A DNA stretch of 64,000 bases from NCBI GenBank assembly GCA_023228945.1, contig JALOAI010000022.1, forward strand, positions 27,851 through 91,850. Direction: 5' to 3'. The position numbers and the translations under genes are program-made. Below are positions 34,316 through 43,744 of this stretch, piece after piece. Origin of the DNA: Pigmentiphaga sp. (GTDB lineage: Bacteria; Pseudomonadota; Gammaproteobacteria; Burkholderiales; Burkholderiaceae_B). Position 1 is the stretch's first letter. The number at the start of each line of letters is the position of its first letter. Under the pieces are notes generated by a model, which saw only the letters and a program-made list of their open reading frames with translations, was not told where the DNA came from and searched no databases.

Positions 34316-35179
34316 TCAGCCCAGTTCGAACGTCGTGATGCCGTAGGTCCGGTCGAGCGACAGCTCGGGCGCCGGGCCGGTGTACATGCGCGCGGTCTCG
34401 AAAACCTCGCGCAGGCGGTGGCGTTCGGCGAGCGCGAGGGCCGCCGGGTTGCTCTCCGGAACGTCGAGATAGAACGGTTGCCCCGCGCTGCGGCGGGCGA
34501 GGCCGATGAATAGCGCCTCGGCGTCTTGCGGTGTGTCGGCGAACAGCGGGCCGATCTTCCAGCCCTGATGGCAGGCCCGCATCACGCCATAGCCGCGCAA
34601 GCTTTGGCCTTGCAACCTGGCCAGAGCCACGGTGGACGGCGTCTGTAGCCAAGGCTCCAGGAACATGGCACGTGGAACCGGAAAAAAAGCGCGATCGTAG
34701 TCGACCACCGTGGCGAGCGGCAACCGCTGAAGGTCGATGAGCTGCGGGTCGGCGGCTGCGGTATGAGAAGGGAAGCCGGTGCCTTCGTAGCGGATGTTGC
34801 GATGAGCCAGGATAAAACCCGATCGACGGTATTTATCCTGCTGCTCGGGAACGCCATCGAGGCCGATCAGGCGTCCCTCCAGGCGTGCCAGGGCCGCATG
34901 CCAGACCGCGGCGCCGTGGCCTTGGCCACGCAGCTCGGGAGGCACGATGTAGAACCCGACAAAACCGAAGTGACTGCCATAGCGCACGGCCGAGATGCAA
35001 CTGACCGGCCGGCCATCCGCTTCCGCCAGAAGGAAGCCATTCGGGTCGGTGGCATGAAAGGCTTCGGCGTCGTGCAGGCCGGGATTCCAGCCCTCGGCGC
35101 GAGCCCATTCCAGCATGAGGCCGAGCTCTTCACGCGGCATCGATCGAATATCGTGTTGTAAGCGGCGGTTGTCGGACAT
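34316..35179 (-). CDS. GNAT-family N-acetyltransferase with C-terminal acetyltransferase-like domain
   Basis: Residues 1 to about 145 form a GNAT domain: the acetyl-CoA-binding segment is IVPPELRGQGHGAAVWHAAL, an R-G-x-G-H/A motif. Residues 150-287 resemble the second domain of YitH/HolE-type GNATs (LPLATVVDYDRAFFPVPRAMFL, QGWKIGPLFADTPQDAEALF, YLDVPESNPAALALAERH, TARMYTG). Substrate unknown. The dispersed repeat array lies upstream and DUF454 downstream. Confidence 0.88.
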   Translation of the reverse strand: MSDNRRLQHDIRSMPREELGLMLEWARAEGWNPGLHDAEAFHATDPNGFLLAEADGRPVSCISAVRYGSHFGFVGFYIVPPELRGQGHGAAVWHAALARLEGRLIGLDGVPEQQDKYRRSGFILAHRNIRYEGTGFPSHTAAADPQLIDLQRLPLATVVDYDRAFFPVPRAMFLEPWLQTPSTVALARLQGQSLRGYGVMRACHQGWKIGPLFADTPQDAEALFIGLARRSAGQPFYLDVPESNPAALALAERHRLREVFETARMYTGPAPELSLDRTYGITTFELG

Positions 35180-35283
35180 GGCGAAGGCCCCCAGGCAAGA
35201 TGGCTAAGTGTACGCCTGGCCTGCGGGGCAGGCTGTTCTTTCGACGCCGTTTTTGCCTGGGAGCGGCCCGGCGGTGAAAAAGG

Positions 35284-35519
35284 GCCCCCACGCTTGCCGC
35301 TACGCGGCGGCGCTGCCCCCCGGGGGGCTTTTTGCCTTGGGACGGTCCGGCGGTGAAAAAGGGCCCCCACGCTTGCCGCTACGCGGCGGCGCTGCCCCCG
35401 GGGGGCTTTTTTGCCTTGGGACGGCCCGGCGGTGAAAAAGGGCCCCCACGCTTGCCGCTACGCGGCGGCGCTGCCCCCGGGGGGCTTTTTTGCCTTGGGA
35501 CGGCCCGGCGGCAAAAAAA
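35284..35519. repeat. Dispersed 79-bp repeat, three tandem copies (locus 3)
   Basis: Units begin at 35284, 35363 and 35442, exactly 79 bp apart. A partial unit (GCCTGGGAGCGGCCCGGCGG module) precedes at about 35254-35283. The copies are more alike to each other than to loci 1 and 2: they share GGTGAAAAAGGGCCCCC. Placed between the GNAT gene and the tctA terminator. Confidence 0.95.
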
Positions 35520-35544
35520 AACCGCGCCGGAGAGGGCGCGGTTT
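35513..35544 (-). terminator. Intrinsic terminator of the tctBA operon
   Basis: Perfect 10-bp stem AAACCGCGCC (35519-35528) with GGCGCGGTTT (35535-35544), loop GGAGAG, followed on the minus strand by a U-run (A-run 35513-35520). It overlaps the end of the repeat array, the same arrangement as at 7881-7913. Confidence 0.85.
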
Positions 35545-35589
35545 GAAGAGGGTGGCCGGCCCGGAGGGCAGGCCGATCATGCGATGAGA

Positions 35590-37095
35590 TTAATCTTCTT
35601 CGACGAAGGTTTCTTCGCGTTTCTTGCGGATGGCCGGCAAGGTAACGATGAGGACCAGGAAGAGAGCCAGGCCCAGCAGGGTGGCCGAGAGCGGACGCTC
35701 GATGAAGGTCATGAAGTCGCCGCGCGAAAGAAGCAGGGAGCGACGGAAGTTTTCTTCCATCATGGGCCCCAGCACCAGGCCGAGCAGCAGCGGGGCGCCT
35801 TCGCAATCGAGTTTCGACCAGACATAGCCGATGAAACCAAAGGTTGCCGTCAGGAAGATGTCGAACACGTTGTAGTTGAGTGAATACACCCCGATCGAGC
35901 AGAACACCATGATCATCGGGAACAGGATCCGGTATGGGATCTTGAGCAGCTTGACCCAGATGCCCACCAGCGGCAGGTTGAGGATCACCAGCATCAGGTT
36001 GCCGATCCACATCGAGGCGATCAGGCCCCAGAACAGCTCGGGGTGCGAGGTGATGACCTGCGGACCGGGCTGGATGTTGTGGATCATCATCGCACCCACC
36101 ATCAGCGCCATCACGGCGTTGCCGGGAATCCCCAGGGTGAGCAGCGGGATGAACGACATCTGCGCGCCGGCGTTGTTGGCGGACTCGGGACCTGCGACAC
36201 CGGCCGGGTGGCCCTTGCCGAAGCGCTCGGGATCCTTGGCCAGCTTCTTCTCGACCGTGTATGAGGCAAAGGCGGCAAGTACCGAGCCCCCGCCGGGCAG
36301 GATACCCAGCACAGAGCCGATGGCGGTACCGCGCAGCACGGCAGGCGCCGATTCACGGAACTCTTGCTTGTTCGGGTACAAGGAACCGATCTTGGACGCC
36401 ACTTCCTGACGCATGTCTTTCAGCTCGAGGTTGCGGATAACCTCGGTGAAACCGAACACGCCCAGGGCGACGGCGGCGAAGTCGAGACCATCTTGCAGCT
36501 CGGGGATATTGAAAGTGAAGCGCGCCACACCGGAGTTCACGTCGGTGCCGACCATGCCCAGCAGCAAGCCCAGCAGTACCATGCTGACGGCCTTGAGCAG
36601 CGAGCCCGAAGCCAGCACCACGGCACCGATCAGACCCAGACACATCAGAGAGAAATACTCGGCGGGGCCGAACTTGAACGCGACTTCGGCCAGGGGAGGC
36701 GCGAAACCCGCGATCAGCATGGTGGACACGGTGCCGGCAAAGAACGAGCCGATGGCGGCAATCGACAGGGCGGCGCCGGCGCGACCGTTCTTGGCCATGG
36801 CGTGGCCGTCGAGCGTGGTGACCACCGCCGAAATCTCGCCAGGCAGGTTGACGAGAATGGCGGTGGTGGAGCCGCCGTACTGTGAGCCGTAATAGATGCC
36901 CGCCAGCATGATCAGGCCAGCGATGGGGGGCAGCACGTAAGTAATGGGCAGCAGCATGGCGATGGTCGCCAGCGGGCCGATACCGGGCAGCACGCCGACC
37001 AGGGTGCCCAGCAGGGCGCCGAGGAAGGCGTAGAACAGGTTCTCGGGCGATACCGCCACCGAGAACCCCAACATAATATGATCGATGAGCTCCAT
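35590..37095 (-). CDS. tctA: Tripartite tricarboxylate transporter, large permease TctA
   Basis: The 501-residue membrane protein has about 11-12 hydrophobic segments. The family motifs are GTLVGVLPGIGPLATIAMLLP near the N-terminus, YGSQYGGSTTAILVNLPGE, and the mirrored GTAIGSVLGILPGGGSVLAAF in the second half. TTT systems import citrate and other carboxylates in a Na+- or proton-dependent way using a periplasmic TctC (Bug) protein. No tctC gene is next to it, so the substrate cannot be inferred from context. Confidence 0.96.
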   Translation of the reverse strand: MELIDHIMLGFSVAVSPENLFYAFLGALLGTLVGVLPGIGPLATIAMLLPITYVLPPIAGLIMLAGIYYGSQYGGSTTAILVNLPGEISAVVTTLDGHAMAKNGRAGAALSIAAIGSFFAGTVSTMLIAGFAPPLAEVAFKFGPAEYFSLMCLGLIGAVVLASGSLLKAVSMVLLGLLLGMVGTDVNSGVARFTFNIPELQDGLDFAAVALGVFGFTEVIRNLELKDMRQEVASKIGSLYPNKQEFRESAPAVLRGTAIGSVLGILPGGGSVLAAFASYTVEKKLAKDPERFGKGHPAGVAGPESANNAGAQMSFIPLLTLGIPGNAVMALMVGAMMIHNIQPGPQVITSHPELFWGLIASMWIGNLMLVILNLPLVGIWVKLLKIPYRILFPMIMVFCSIGVYSLNYNVFDIFLTATFGFIGYVWSKLDCEGAPLLLGLVLGPMMEENFRRSLLLSRGDFMTFIERPLSATLLGLALFLVLIVTLPAIRKKREETFVEED

Positions 37096-37110
37096 GAGTC
37101 GTGTCGTCCT

Positions 37111-37569
37111 TTAACCGATGAACCAGGGATAGAGCGGGAAGATCAGACCTAGGCCGCGGATGAAGGCGAAGTAGGAAAACAAGATCAAGAACACCGCATT
37201 GGCGAGAGTGACCTTCCAGCCGAACTCGTGGCTGGCCAGACTGCTGACCACGACTAGGACGAACAGCGAAGCGTAAAGGCCGAGGGGGCGCAGGAGGAGC
37301 CCGAAGAGGACTGCTGAGCCGAGTACGAGAATATTGACGCGGAAATCGAACTTTCCGACCTTATCCGCCGGAGTCGAGCGACGGAGACCGCCGATCCCGA
37401 TGAGCGCGCCAAGCACGGCAATGATGATCCCGAGCCAGAAGGGAAAATAACCCGGCCCCATCCGAGCGGCGGTGCCCATTTGGTAGTCGGTGGCGAACCA
37501 GGCGAAGAACAGGCCGATGGCGATGAACATCACCCCCGACCAGAAGTCCTTCTGGGATTTGATAAGCAT
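37111..37569 (-). CDS. tctB: Tripartite tricarboxylate transporter, small permease TctB
   Basis: The 152-residue protein has four hydrophobic helices and the TctB-family N-terminus KDFWSGVMFIAIGLFFAWFA, DYQMGTAARMGPGYFPFWLG. It precedes tctA by 15 bases and is essential to TTT function. The start at 37569 is preferred over an in-frame ATG at 37608 because the upstream 13 residues (MMGAFCNVGALCI) are not family-like; GGAG is 11 bases before the chosen ATG. Confidence 0.93.
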   Translation of the reverse strand: MLIKSQKDFWSGVMFIAIGLFFAWFATDYQMGTAARMGPGYFPFWLGIIIAVLGALIGIGGLRRSTPADKVGKFDFRVNILVLGSAVLFGLLLRPLGLYASLFVLVVVSSLASHEFGWKVTLANAVFLILFSYFAFIRGLGLIFPLYPWFIG

Positions 37570-37850
37570 GATACAGAGTGCTCCTACGTTGCAGAATGCG
37601 CCCATCACCGTAACAACCCAAGCTAAGGACGCGTAGGTCTTTCCGAGAAGATGGCAATGGCGGCCGCAATGATAGAAGATTCATGGATCAAAAGGGGGGA
37701 TTTCGAGAGCTTTGGACACCTAGTGCTTTCCCGTCATCTTTGAAAGCATAATGACAGAATATGGTCTGCCAACAGTGATGGAATGTTCTGATTTGTTGTG
37801 AAAGGCCCCGTAAATATTGTGGATCATCAGGCATCGCCCGGTAAGCGGGC
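37570..37850. other. Intergenic region upstream of tctBA and beyond the rpsT terminator
   Basis: About 280 bases with lower GC than the surroundings and no supported gene. It must hold the tctBA promoter; I find no convincing -35/-10 pair. Nothing else recognised. Confidence 0.5.
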
Positions 37851-37885
37851 AAAAAAAATCCCGGCGTGTTGCCGGGATCTTTTTG
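37851..37885 (-). terminator. Intrinsic terminator of rpsT (bidirectional shape)
   Basis: Eight-base-pair stem ATCCCGGC (37858-37865) with GCCGGGAT (37871-37878), loop GTGTT. A-run 37851-37858 gives a U-run on the minus strand; CTTTTT follows on the plus strand. It lies about 75 bases beyond the rpsT stop. Confidence 0.85.
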
Positions 37886-37954
37886 GGGTAATTCCCGATG
37901 CCGCGCGAGGGCGGCAGACGGGGATTCGGAAGGGCATTCCGCGTGGTGGACGCC

Positions 37955-38218
37955 TCAGGCAAGCGCCTTGATGGCGGCCGAAAGACGGCTTTTATGGCGC
38001 GCCGCCTTGTTCTTGTGGATGATGTTCTTGTCGGCAACGCGGTCGATCACGCTGGAGGCCTTTTGAAAGATCTCGTTGGCGGCGGTCTGGTCGCCTGCCG
38101 CGATAGCCTGGCGAACACGCTTGATCGACGTGCGATACATCGAGCGCAGGCTGGAATTATGCTTGTTGAGCGCAACGGCCTGGCGGGCGCGCTTGCGAGC
38201 TTGTGCTGAATTGGCCAT
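37955..38218 (-). CDS. rpsT: 30S ribosomal protein S20
   Basis: The 87-residue basic protein begins MANSAQARKRARQAVALNKHN and ends SRLSAAIKALA, the canonical bS20 pattern of three long helices. It binds 16S rRNA early in 30S assembly. The start is fixed by family length. Its promoter is visible upstream and its terminator downstream, so it is a single-gene unit. S20 mRNA autoregulation is known in E. coli; no specific element was recognised here. Confidence 0.98.
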   Translation of the reverse strand: MANSAQARKRARQAVALNKHNSSLRSMYRTSIKRVRQAIAAGDQTAANEIFQKASSVIDRVADKNIIHKNKAARHKSRLSAAIKALA

Positions 38219-38265
38219 GGATATCCGGTGACTAAGGTAAAGGCAGGTTAAATGCAAAGCCAACC

Positions 38266-38295
38266 ATTGTACCGTGCCACACAAAGGGTAGACAA
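38266..38295 (-). promoter_or_regulatory. Sigma-70 promoter of rpsT
   Basis: On the minus strand TTGTCT (38295-38290), 18-bp spacer, TACAAT (38271-38266). The leader to the rpsT ATG would be about 40 bases. Confidence 0.6.
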
Positions 38296-38323
38296 GATGG
38301 CTTGCGAACGATGCGTCTTGAAC

Positions 38324-38353
38324 AAAAAAAGCCCGGCTTGGCCAAGGCTTTTT
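38324..38353 (-). terminator. Terminator of tRNA-Leu
   Basis: AAAAAGCC (38326-38333) pairs with GGCTTTTT (38346-38353); on the minus strand the stem is followed by a U-run (A-run 38324-38330). It lies about 40 bases beyond the tRNA 3' end. Confidence 0.7.
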
Positions 38354-38390
38354 GAGTAGGCTCCCCGTGAATCAAGAGAGCTGTAAATCG

Positions 38391-38475
<85 letters not shown>

Positions 38476-38496
38476 ATTTCTTAACTCAAGCCAGGC

Positions 38497-38525
38497 ATTA
38501 TAACGAGGTTTTTTGAACCTTGCAA
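38497..38525 (-). promoter_or_regulatory. Strong sigma-70 promoter of tRNA-Leu
   Basis: On the minus strand TTGCAA (38525-38520), 17-bp spacer, perfect TATAAT (38502-38497). The start would be about 15 bases before the mature tRNA 5' end. Confidence 0.8.
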
Positions 38526-38688
38526 GCCGCTTGGCTGGTGTTGCTTGGTTAGCATTAACTTCGTCGGTGTTAAAACTACACCTTTTAAAACCACACCTTC
38601 TGAAGCATGCCCCGATGCGCATGGCGCCCGGAACTCACTTGCGGTACAGTGCAAGTTTCACGAAAGAACGAAATTATAAAGGGATTTT

Positions 38689-41259
38689 TTGACCTTGACA
38701 ACTCGCCCTCGTAAGCCGGCCCACTCCCCGGTGCCCAACGATTTCGACCCCGACGTCCCCACTCGCGAGGAGATCCTCCGCGTGCTGCGCGAGGCTCCCG
38801 AACCGCTGTCCCAAGAGGCGCTGGCGGAACGCCTGGGTGTCGTTCGCGCCGCCACCTGGGTGGGATTCGAGCGTCGCCTGGCTGCCATGGAGCGGGATGG
38901 GCAACTATTGCCCAATCGCAAAGGGGTGTTGTTATTGGCCGACAAGCTCGACTTCATCGCCGGGCGTGTACAAGGCCATCGTGATGGTTTCGGGTTCCTG
39001 GTGCGCGATGACGGCGGACAGGATCTCTTTCTATCGCCGCGCGAAATGCTCAAGGTGATGCATGGCGACCGCGTCCTGGCGCGCCAGTCGGGCGAGTTCC
39101 GCGGCAAGCCCGACGGCCAGATCGTGGAGATCATCGAGCACTCGTCGCGGCGCCTGGTCGGGCGTCTGGAGCGAGAGCGCGGGATTACCATCATCGTGCC
39201 GGAAGATCCGCGGGTACGCCACGATATTCTGGTGGCGCCGGGCGACGAAGCGGGGGCGCGGCCGGGCCAGGTCGTTACGGTCGAGCTGATCACGCCGCCG
39301 ACGCGGCATTCGCCGCCACAGGGCAAGGTCGTCGAGGTTCTGGGCGAGGCGGGCGACCCCGGAATGGAAATCGAGATCGCGGTGCGCAAATTCGATGTGC
39401 CGCACGAGTTCTCGACCGCCGCCAAGGCCTTTGCCGCCAAGCTGCCCGATGCGGTGCGCCGTGTCGATCTGGCGGGGCGGGTGGATCTGCGCGATGTGCC
39501 GCTGATGACGATCGATGGCGCCGACGCCCGCGATTTCGACGACGCCGTGTATTGCGAGCCGGTGGAACTGGGCAACGGCGCGCGCAAGCGCCCCGGCTGG
39601 CGCTTGCTGGTGGCAATTGCCGATGTCAGCCATTACGTCAAGCCTGGCGAGCCGCTGGACGACGACGCGCTCGAGCGCGCCACCAGTGTGTATTTTCCGC
39701 GCCGCGTGATCCCGATGTTGCCCGAGTCGCTGTCCAACGGCTTGTGTTCGCTCAACCCCGGCGTCGATCGCCTCGTGCTGGTGTGCGATATGGTCGTGCC
39801 GGCCAATGGTGCCAAGGCGGGACAGGTCACGGGCTACCAGTTCTATAACGCGGTGATGCATTCGCAGGCGCGCACCACCTATGATCAAGTCTGGCACGCC
39901 CTGTCGGGTGAAATGCCGGAAGCGCCGCCGCTGCCGCCGCTGATGCTGCCCCACGTGCAGCATCTTCATCAGTTGTTCGAATGCCTGGCCGAGGCCAGGC
40001 GCCGGCGGGGCGCGATCGACTTCGACACGGTCGAAACCCGGATCGAGTCCGACGCCGACGGGCGCATCCAACGCATCGTGCCGGCCTACCGCAACGACGC
40101 CCATCGCCTGATTGAAGAATGCATGCTGGCGGCCAATACCTGCGCCGCCGATTTCCTGTTGCGCAGCAAGCATCCGGGGCTGTTCCGCGTGCACGATAGC
40201 CCGAGCGAAGAGCGGCTGGAGAAACTGCGCGAGTATCTGCGCCAGATCGGGCTGACTCTGGGCGGCGGCGATAAGCCCGACGCGATCGACTACGGCAAGC
40301 TGCTGCAGCAGGCGCGGGAAAGGCCGGATTTCGGCCTGATCCAAACCATGTGCCTGCGCTCGATGCAGCAGGCCGTCTACAGCCCCGGCAATCTGGGCCA
40401 CTTCGGTCTGGCCTATCCCGCCTATGCCCATTTCACCTCGCCCATCCGGCGTTATCCCGACTTGCTCACGCACCGGGCGATCAAGGCCCTGGTCGAAGGC
40501 AAGCGTTATGTACCGTCGATCGCCGGCGAGAAACCCGTGGCCAGCCGGGGCTCTCCCGAACAGGAAAACGCCACCTGGGAACAATTGGGCCTGCTGTGTT
40601 CGGCCCGCGAGCGGCGCGCCGACGAAGCCTCGCGCGACGTCGAAGCCTGGCTCAAATGCTGGTACATGCGCGAGCGGGTGGGCGAGATTTTTGCCGGCAC
40701 CGTGAGCGGCGTGGCCAGCTTCGGTTTGTTCGTGACCCTGGATGCCCTGTTCGTCGAAGGACTGGTGCATATTTCCGAGCTGGGCAGCGAGTATTTTCAC
40801 TATGTCCAGGAACGCCACGAGCTGCGGGGCGAGCGCACGGGCAAACGCTACGGCCTCACCATGCCGGTGCGGGTGCAGGTGGCGCGGGTCGATCTCGATA
40901 CCCGGCGCATCGAGTTCCGGCTGGAGTCCGAGCTGGCCTCCACGGGCGCCGAGCGGCGGCGCCCGACCGACGATGCGGGCGGCGAACCGCCCGTGCTGAT
41001 GTCATTGCCACCGCCGCCGGCACGGCTTGGAGGCGCGATTTCCGGCACCGGCAAGACCGCCAAGGCGGGAAAGTCTTCACGCCCCGGTAAAAGCGAGCAA
41101 AAGCCGTCAGCCGCCGCCGTGACGGTGGCAAAGACCGGCTCGTCCGGCAAAACCGCCAAGCAAACCAAAGCCGCCAAGGCCGCCAAGGCCGCCAAAGACG
41201 CGGGAGGAGCCGGCAACCGCTCCAGCAGGGCATCGCGCACCGCGCGGCGCGGCCATTGA
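38689..41259 (+). CDS. rnr: Ribonuclease R
   Basis: This 3'-5' exoribonuclease degrades structured RNA. Order: N-terminal helix-turn-helix (TREEILRVLREAPEPLSQEALAERL in two parts), cold-shock domains, the RNB catalytic domain with aspartates in TIDGADARDFDDAV, FTSPIRRYPDLLTHRAIK, then S1 (GVASFGLFVTLDALFVEGLVH), then a Lys/Ala-rich tail of about 85 residues. Length is 856. The start is an unusual TTG at 38689, preceded by AAGGG at five bases; the next in-frame TTG is two codons on. It is divergent from tRNA-Leu. Confidence 0.96.
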   Translation: MTLTTRPRKPAHSPVPNDFDPDVPTREEILRVLREAPEPLSQEALAERLGVVRAATWVGFERRLAAMERDGQLLPNRKGVLLLADKLDFIAGRVQGHRDGFGFLVRDDGGQDLFLSPREMLKVMHGDRVLARQSGEFRGKPDGQIVEIIEHSSRRLVGRLERERGITIIVPEDPRVRHDILVAPGDEAGARPGQVVTVELITPPTRHSPPQGKVVEVLGEAGDPGMEIEIAVRKFDVPHEFSTAAKAFAAKLPDAVRRVDLAGRVDLRDVPLMTIDGADARDFDDAVYCEPVELGNGARKRPGWRLLVAIADVSHYVKPGEPLDDDALERATSVYFPRRVIPMLPESLSNGLCSLNPGVDRLVLVCDMVVPANGAKAGQVTGYQFYNAVMHSQARTTYDQVWHALSGEMPEAPPLPPLMLPHVQHLHQLFECLAEARRRRGAIDFDTVETRIESDADGRIQRIVPAYRNDAHRLIEECMLAANTCAADFLLRSKHPGLFRVHDSPSEERLEKLREYLRQIGLTLGGGDKPDAIDYGKLLQQARERPDFGLIQTMCLRSMQQAVYSPGNLGHFGLAYPAYAHFTSPIRRYPDLLTHRAIKALVEGKRYVPSIAGEKPVASRGSPEQENATWEQLGLLCSARERRADEASRDVEAWLKCWYMRERVGEIFAGTVSGVASFGLFVTLDALFVEGLVHISELGSEYFHYVQERHELRGERTGKRYGLTMPVRVQVARVDLDTRRIEFRLESELASTGAERRRPTDDAGGEPPVLMSLPPPPARLGGAISGTGKTAKAGKSSRPGKSEQKPSAAAVTVAKTGSSGKTAKQTKAAKAAKAAKDAGGAGNRSSRASRTARRGH

Positions 41260-41463
41260 TCCGCCGCGCGCTGTGAGATCCGGCGGCAGGGCGGGGCCCG
41301 GCCGCCAGCGCACTTGATGACCTCTGGCCGGGAGGGCGGAGTTCTTCACTTCACCTGACGGTGAAGCCCGAGCTTGATGCGGGGTCGGGGAAGCCGTCGG
41401 TGCCATCCGATTAGGCATCGCCAACCTTGCCATGAGCGGCGAGGCTTGCGCTTGGGCGCGTGG

Positions 41464-42432
41464 TCACTTCGTGGCGGTTTCCGCACTGGCGTCGTTGAGT
41501 TGCTGGATATCGTCGTGGCTTAGTTGCAGGCGCACGGCGCCCAGAAGCTCTTGCAATTGTTCGGGCCGGCTGGCGCTGGCCAGCGGCGCGGTGATGCCGG
41601 GACGCGAGATCTGCCAGGCCAGCGCCACCTGGGCCGCGGTGGCTTGATGGCGTGCCGCAACGTCGTCGAGCGCGTCGAGGATGCGCAAGCCGCGGGGGTT
41701 GAGGTATCGCTCGCAGATCTTGGCGCCACGCACGCTTTTGCCGGCGTCTTCGGCAGTGCGGTACTTGCCCGACAAAAAGCCGCTGGCCAACGGATAGTAG
41801 GTGATCACGCCGATCTCGTTGGCGCGCACCAGCGGTTCGAGTTCGGCCTCGTAGCCCGTGCGGGCGTACAGGTTGTATTCGGGTTGCAGGCTTTCGTAGC
41901 GAGGCAGGCCATGGCGCGTGCTGATCTCCAGCGTTTCGGCCAATCGGCCGGCCGTGAAGTTGGAGGCGCCGATGGCCCGTATCTTGCCCGCGTCGATCAA
42001 CTGTTGGTAGGCGCCGAGCACGTCGGCCACCGGTACATCGGGATCGTCGGCGTGCGATTGATAAAGGTCGATCACATCCGTTTGCAAACGTTGCAGCGAA
42101 GCCTCCACGGCCTGGCGGATGTAATCGGGGCGGAGTCCTACGCGGCCGCCGCCCATGTCTTTGCCAACCTTGGTGGCCAGGACGATATGGTTGCGCTTGC
42201 CCGTTTGCCGTAGCCAGCGGCCGATCAGGGTTTCGGATTCGCCGCCGTGGTTGCCGGAAACCCAGCGCGAATACACATCGGCGGTATCCACCAGGTTCAG
42301 CCCGGCGTCGGTAAAAGCGTCGAGCAGGGCGAACGTGGTGGCTTCGTCGGCGGTCCAGCCGAACACATTGCCGCCAAAAGCAAGCGGCGCTACGGTGAGG
42401 CCGGAGCGGCCAAGTGGGCGGGATGAGTTCAT
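41464..42432 (-). CDS. Aldo/keto reductase
   Basis: This 322-residue NADPH-dependent TIM-barrel oxidoreductase resembles the YajO/Tas/YghZ-like group. Catalytic residues are visible: Asp and Tyr in LVDTADVYSRW, Lys in VLATKVGKD and His in DLYQSHADD. The cofactor end is YYPLASGFLSGKYR and PLASASRPEQLQELL. Physiological substrate unknown; aldehyde or methylglyoxal reduction is family inference. GGAG lies 12 bases before ATG 42432. It is divergent from the ABC importer genes. Confidence 0.92.
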   Translation of the reverse strand: MNSSRPLGRSGLTVAPLAFGGNVFGWTADEATTFALLDAFTDAGLNLVDTADVYSRWVSGNHGGESETLIGRWLRQTGKRNHIVLATKVGKDMGGGRVGLRPDYIRQAVEASLQRLQTDVIDLYQSHADDPDVPVADVLGAYQQLIDAGKIRAIGASNFTAGRLAETLEISTRHGLPRYESLQPEYNLYARTGYEAELEPLVRANEIGVITYYPLASGFLSGKYRTAEDAGKSVRGAKICERYLNPRGLRILDALDDVAARHQATAAQVALAWQISRPGITAPLASASRPEQLQELLGAVRLQLSHDDIQQLNDASAETATK

Positions 42433-42710
42433 GGCGGCATTCTCCTCGAGTCGAGGGCACGATCTTAGCAAGGCCGGCACTCCCGTGAGGGTTATGGACG
42501 GCGCCCTCATCTTGCCGAAGGGCCGGATTTCGGGCCGGCGGCCGGCGCGCGGCAGCCAGGGGGACGGAAGCGCCACCAGAATTTTTATCTCCGGTATTTA
42601 CCCGCCTGTGCCGCGAGCGGCAATCTTGGGTAGACTAGCGCGTCATGCGCCCGGTAAACGTTGGTTGCGCCGGTGTTGCTTCCTTTTTGAAGATTGTCAG
42701 GAGACCTTCC

Positions 42711-43685
42711 ATGCTGTTTAAACCTGCAAAGTTCGGTGCTCTGGTGGGAGCGGCCTTGTTCAGCGCCATGTGCGCGCTGCCGGTCCTGGCCCAGGAAAAA
42801 TCCGTGGCCGTCCTGGCCATCGTCGAGCACCCAGCGCTCGATTCCGTACGAGACGGCGTCAAGGATGAACTGGCCGAGGCGGGCTACAAGGAGGGCGAAA
42901 ATCTGCGCTGGCAGTACCAGAGCGCCCAAGGCAACGTGGGCACCGCCGCCCAGATCGCCCGCACCTTCGTGGGCAGCAATCCGGATGCCATCGTCGGCAT
43001 TGCAACGCCTACCGCGCAGGCCGTGGCCGCCGCCACCAAAACCGTGCCGCTGGTGTATTCGGCCGTCACCGATCCGGTCGTGGCCAAGCTGGTGCCCGGC
43101 TTCGACGCCTCGGGAACCAACGTCACCGGAGTCTCGGATGAGCTCGCCCTGGAAGACCAGATCGATCTGATCAAGCGTATCCTGCCCGATGCCAAGCGCG
43201 TGGGCATGGTCTACAACCCGGGCGAAGCCAACTCGGCGGTGGTCGTCGAACGCATGAAAGAGCTCCTGCCCAAGCACGGCATGACCCTGGTCGAAGCCGC
43301 CGCGCCGCGTACCGTGGACGTCAGCTCGGCCGCGGGCCGGCTGGTGGGCAACGTCGACGTCATCTACACCAGCACCGACAACAACGTCGTGTCGGCCTAC
43401 GAGGCCCTGGTCAAGGTCGGCAACGAGACCGACACCCCGCTGATCGCCGCCGACACCGACAGCGTCAAGCGCGGCGCGATCGCAGCCCTCGGCCTCAACT
43501 ACTACGACATCGGCCGCCAAACGGGTCGCATCGTCGTCCGCATCCTCGAAGGCGAAGAGCCGGGCAAGATCCCGTCGGAACGCAGCGACAATCTTGATCT
43601 CTTCATCAACCTCAAGGCCGCCGAAGCGCAGGGCGTCGAGATCCCGCAAGCCGTGATCGACTCCGCCACCGAGGTGATTCGTTGA
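42711..43685 (+). CDS. ABC transporter substrate-binding protein, TrpX-like (ABC_sub_bind family)
   Basis: Signal peptide (FGALVGAALFSAMCALPVLAQ), then a two-lobed binding protein of the COG2984 family: VAVLAIVEHPALDSVRDGV, AQGNVGTAAQIARTFV, PDAIVGIATPTAQAVAAATK, VPLVYSAVTDPV, and VDVIYTSTDNNVVSAYEAL. Streptococcal relatives bind tryptophan (TrpX), but the family is broader and the ligand here is not certain. AGGAGACC precedes ATG 42711. A terminator hairpin follows the gene, before its permease. Confidence 0.9.
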   Translation: MLFKPAKFGALVGAALFSAMCALPVLAQEKSVAVLAIVEHPALDSVRDGVKDELAEAGYKEGENLRWQYQSAQGNVGTAAQIARTFVGSNPDAIVGIATPTAQAVAAATKTVPLVYSAVTDPVVAKLVPGFDASGTNVTGVSDELALEDQIDLIKRILPDAKRVGMVYNPGEANSAVVVERMKELLPKHGMTLVEAAAPRTVDVSSAAGRLVGNVDVIYTSTDNNVVSAYEALVKVGNETDTPLIAADTDSVKRGAIAALGLNYYDIGRQTGRIVVRILEGEEPGKIPSERSDNLDLFINLKAAEAQGVEIPQAVIDSATEVIR

Positions 43686-43744
43686 GCGCCGGCCAGCCAG
43701 CCCATGGGGTTGTCTGGCCAGTTTCGTTTCACCGCCATACTGCC

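Noticed and set aside
41260..41463. Terminator for rnr from the hairpin CTTCACC-tgac-GGTGAAG (41349-41366)
   Set aside because: Seven-pair stem without a U-run and about 90 bases from the stop; too weak to call.
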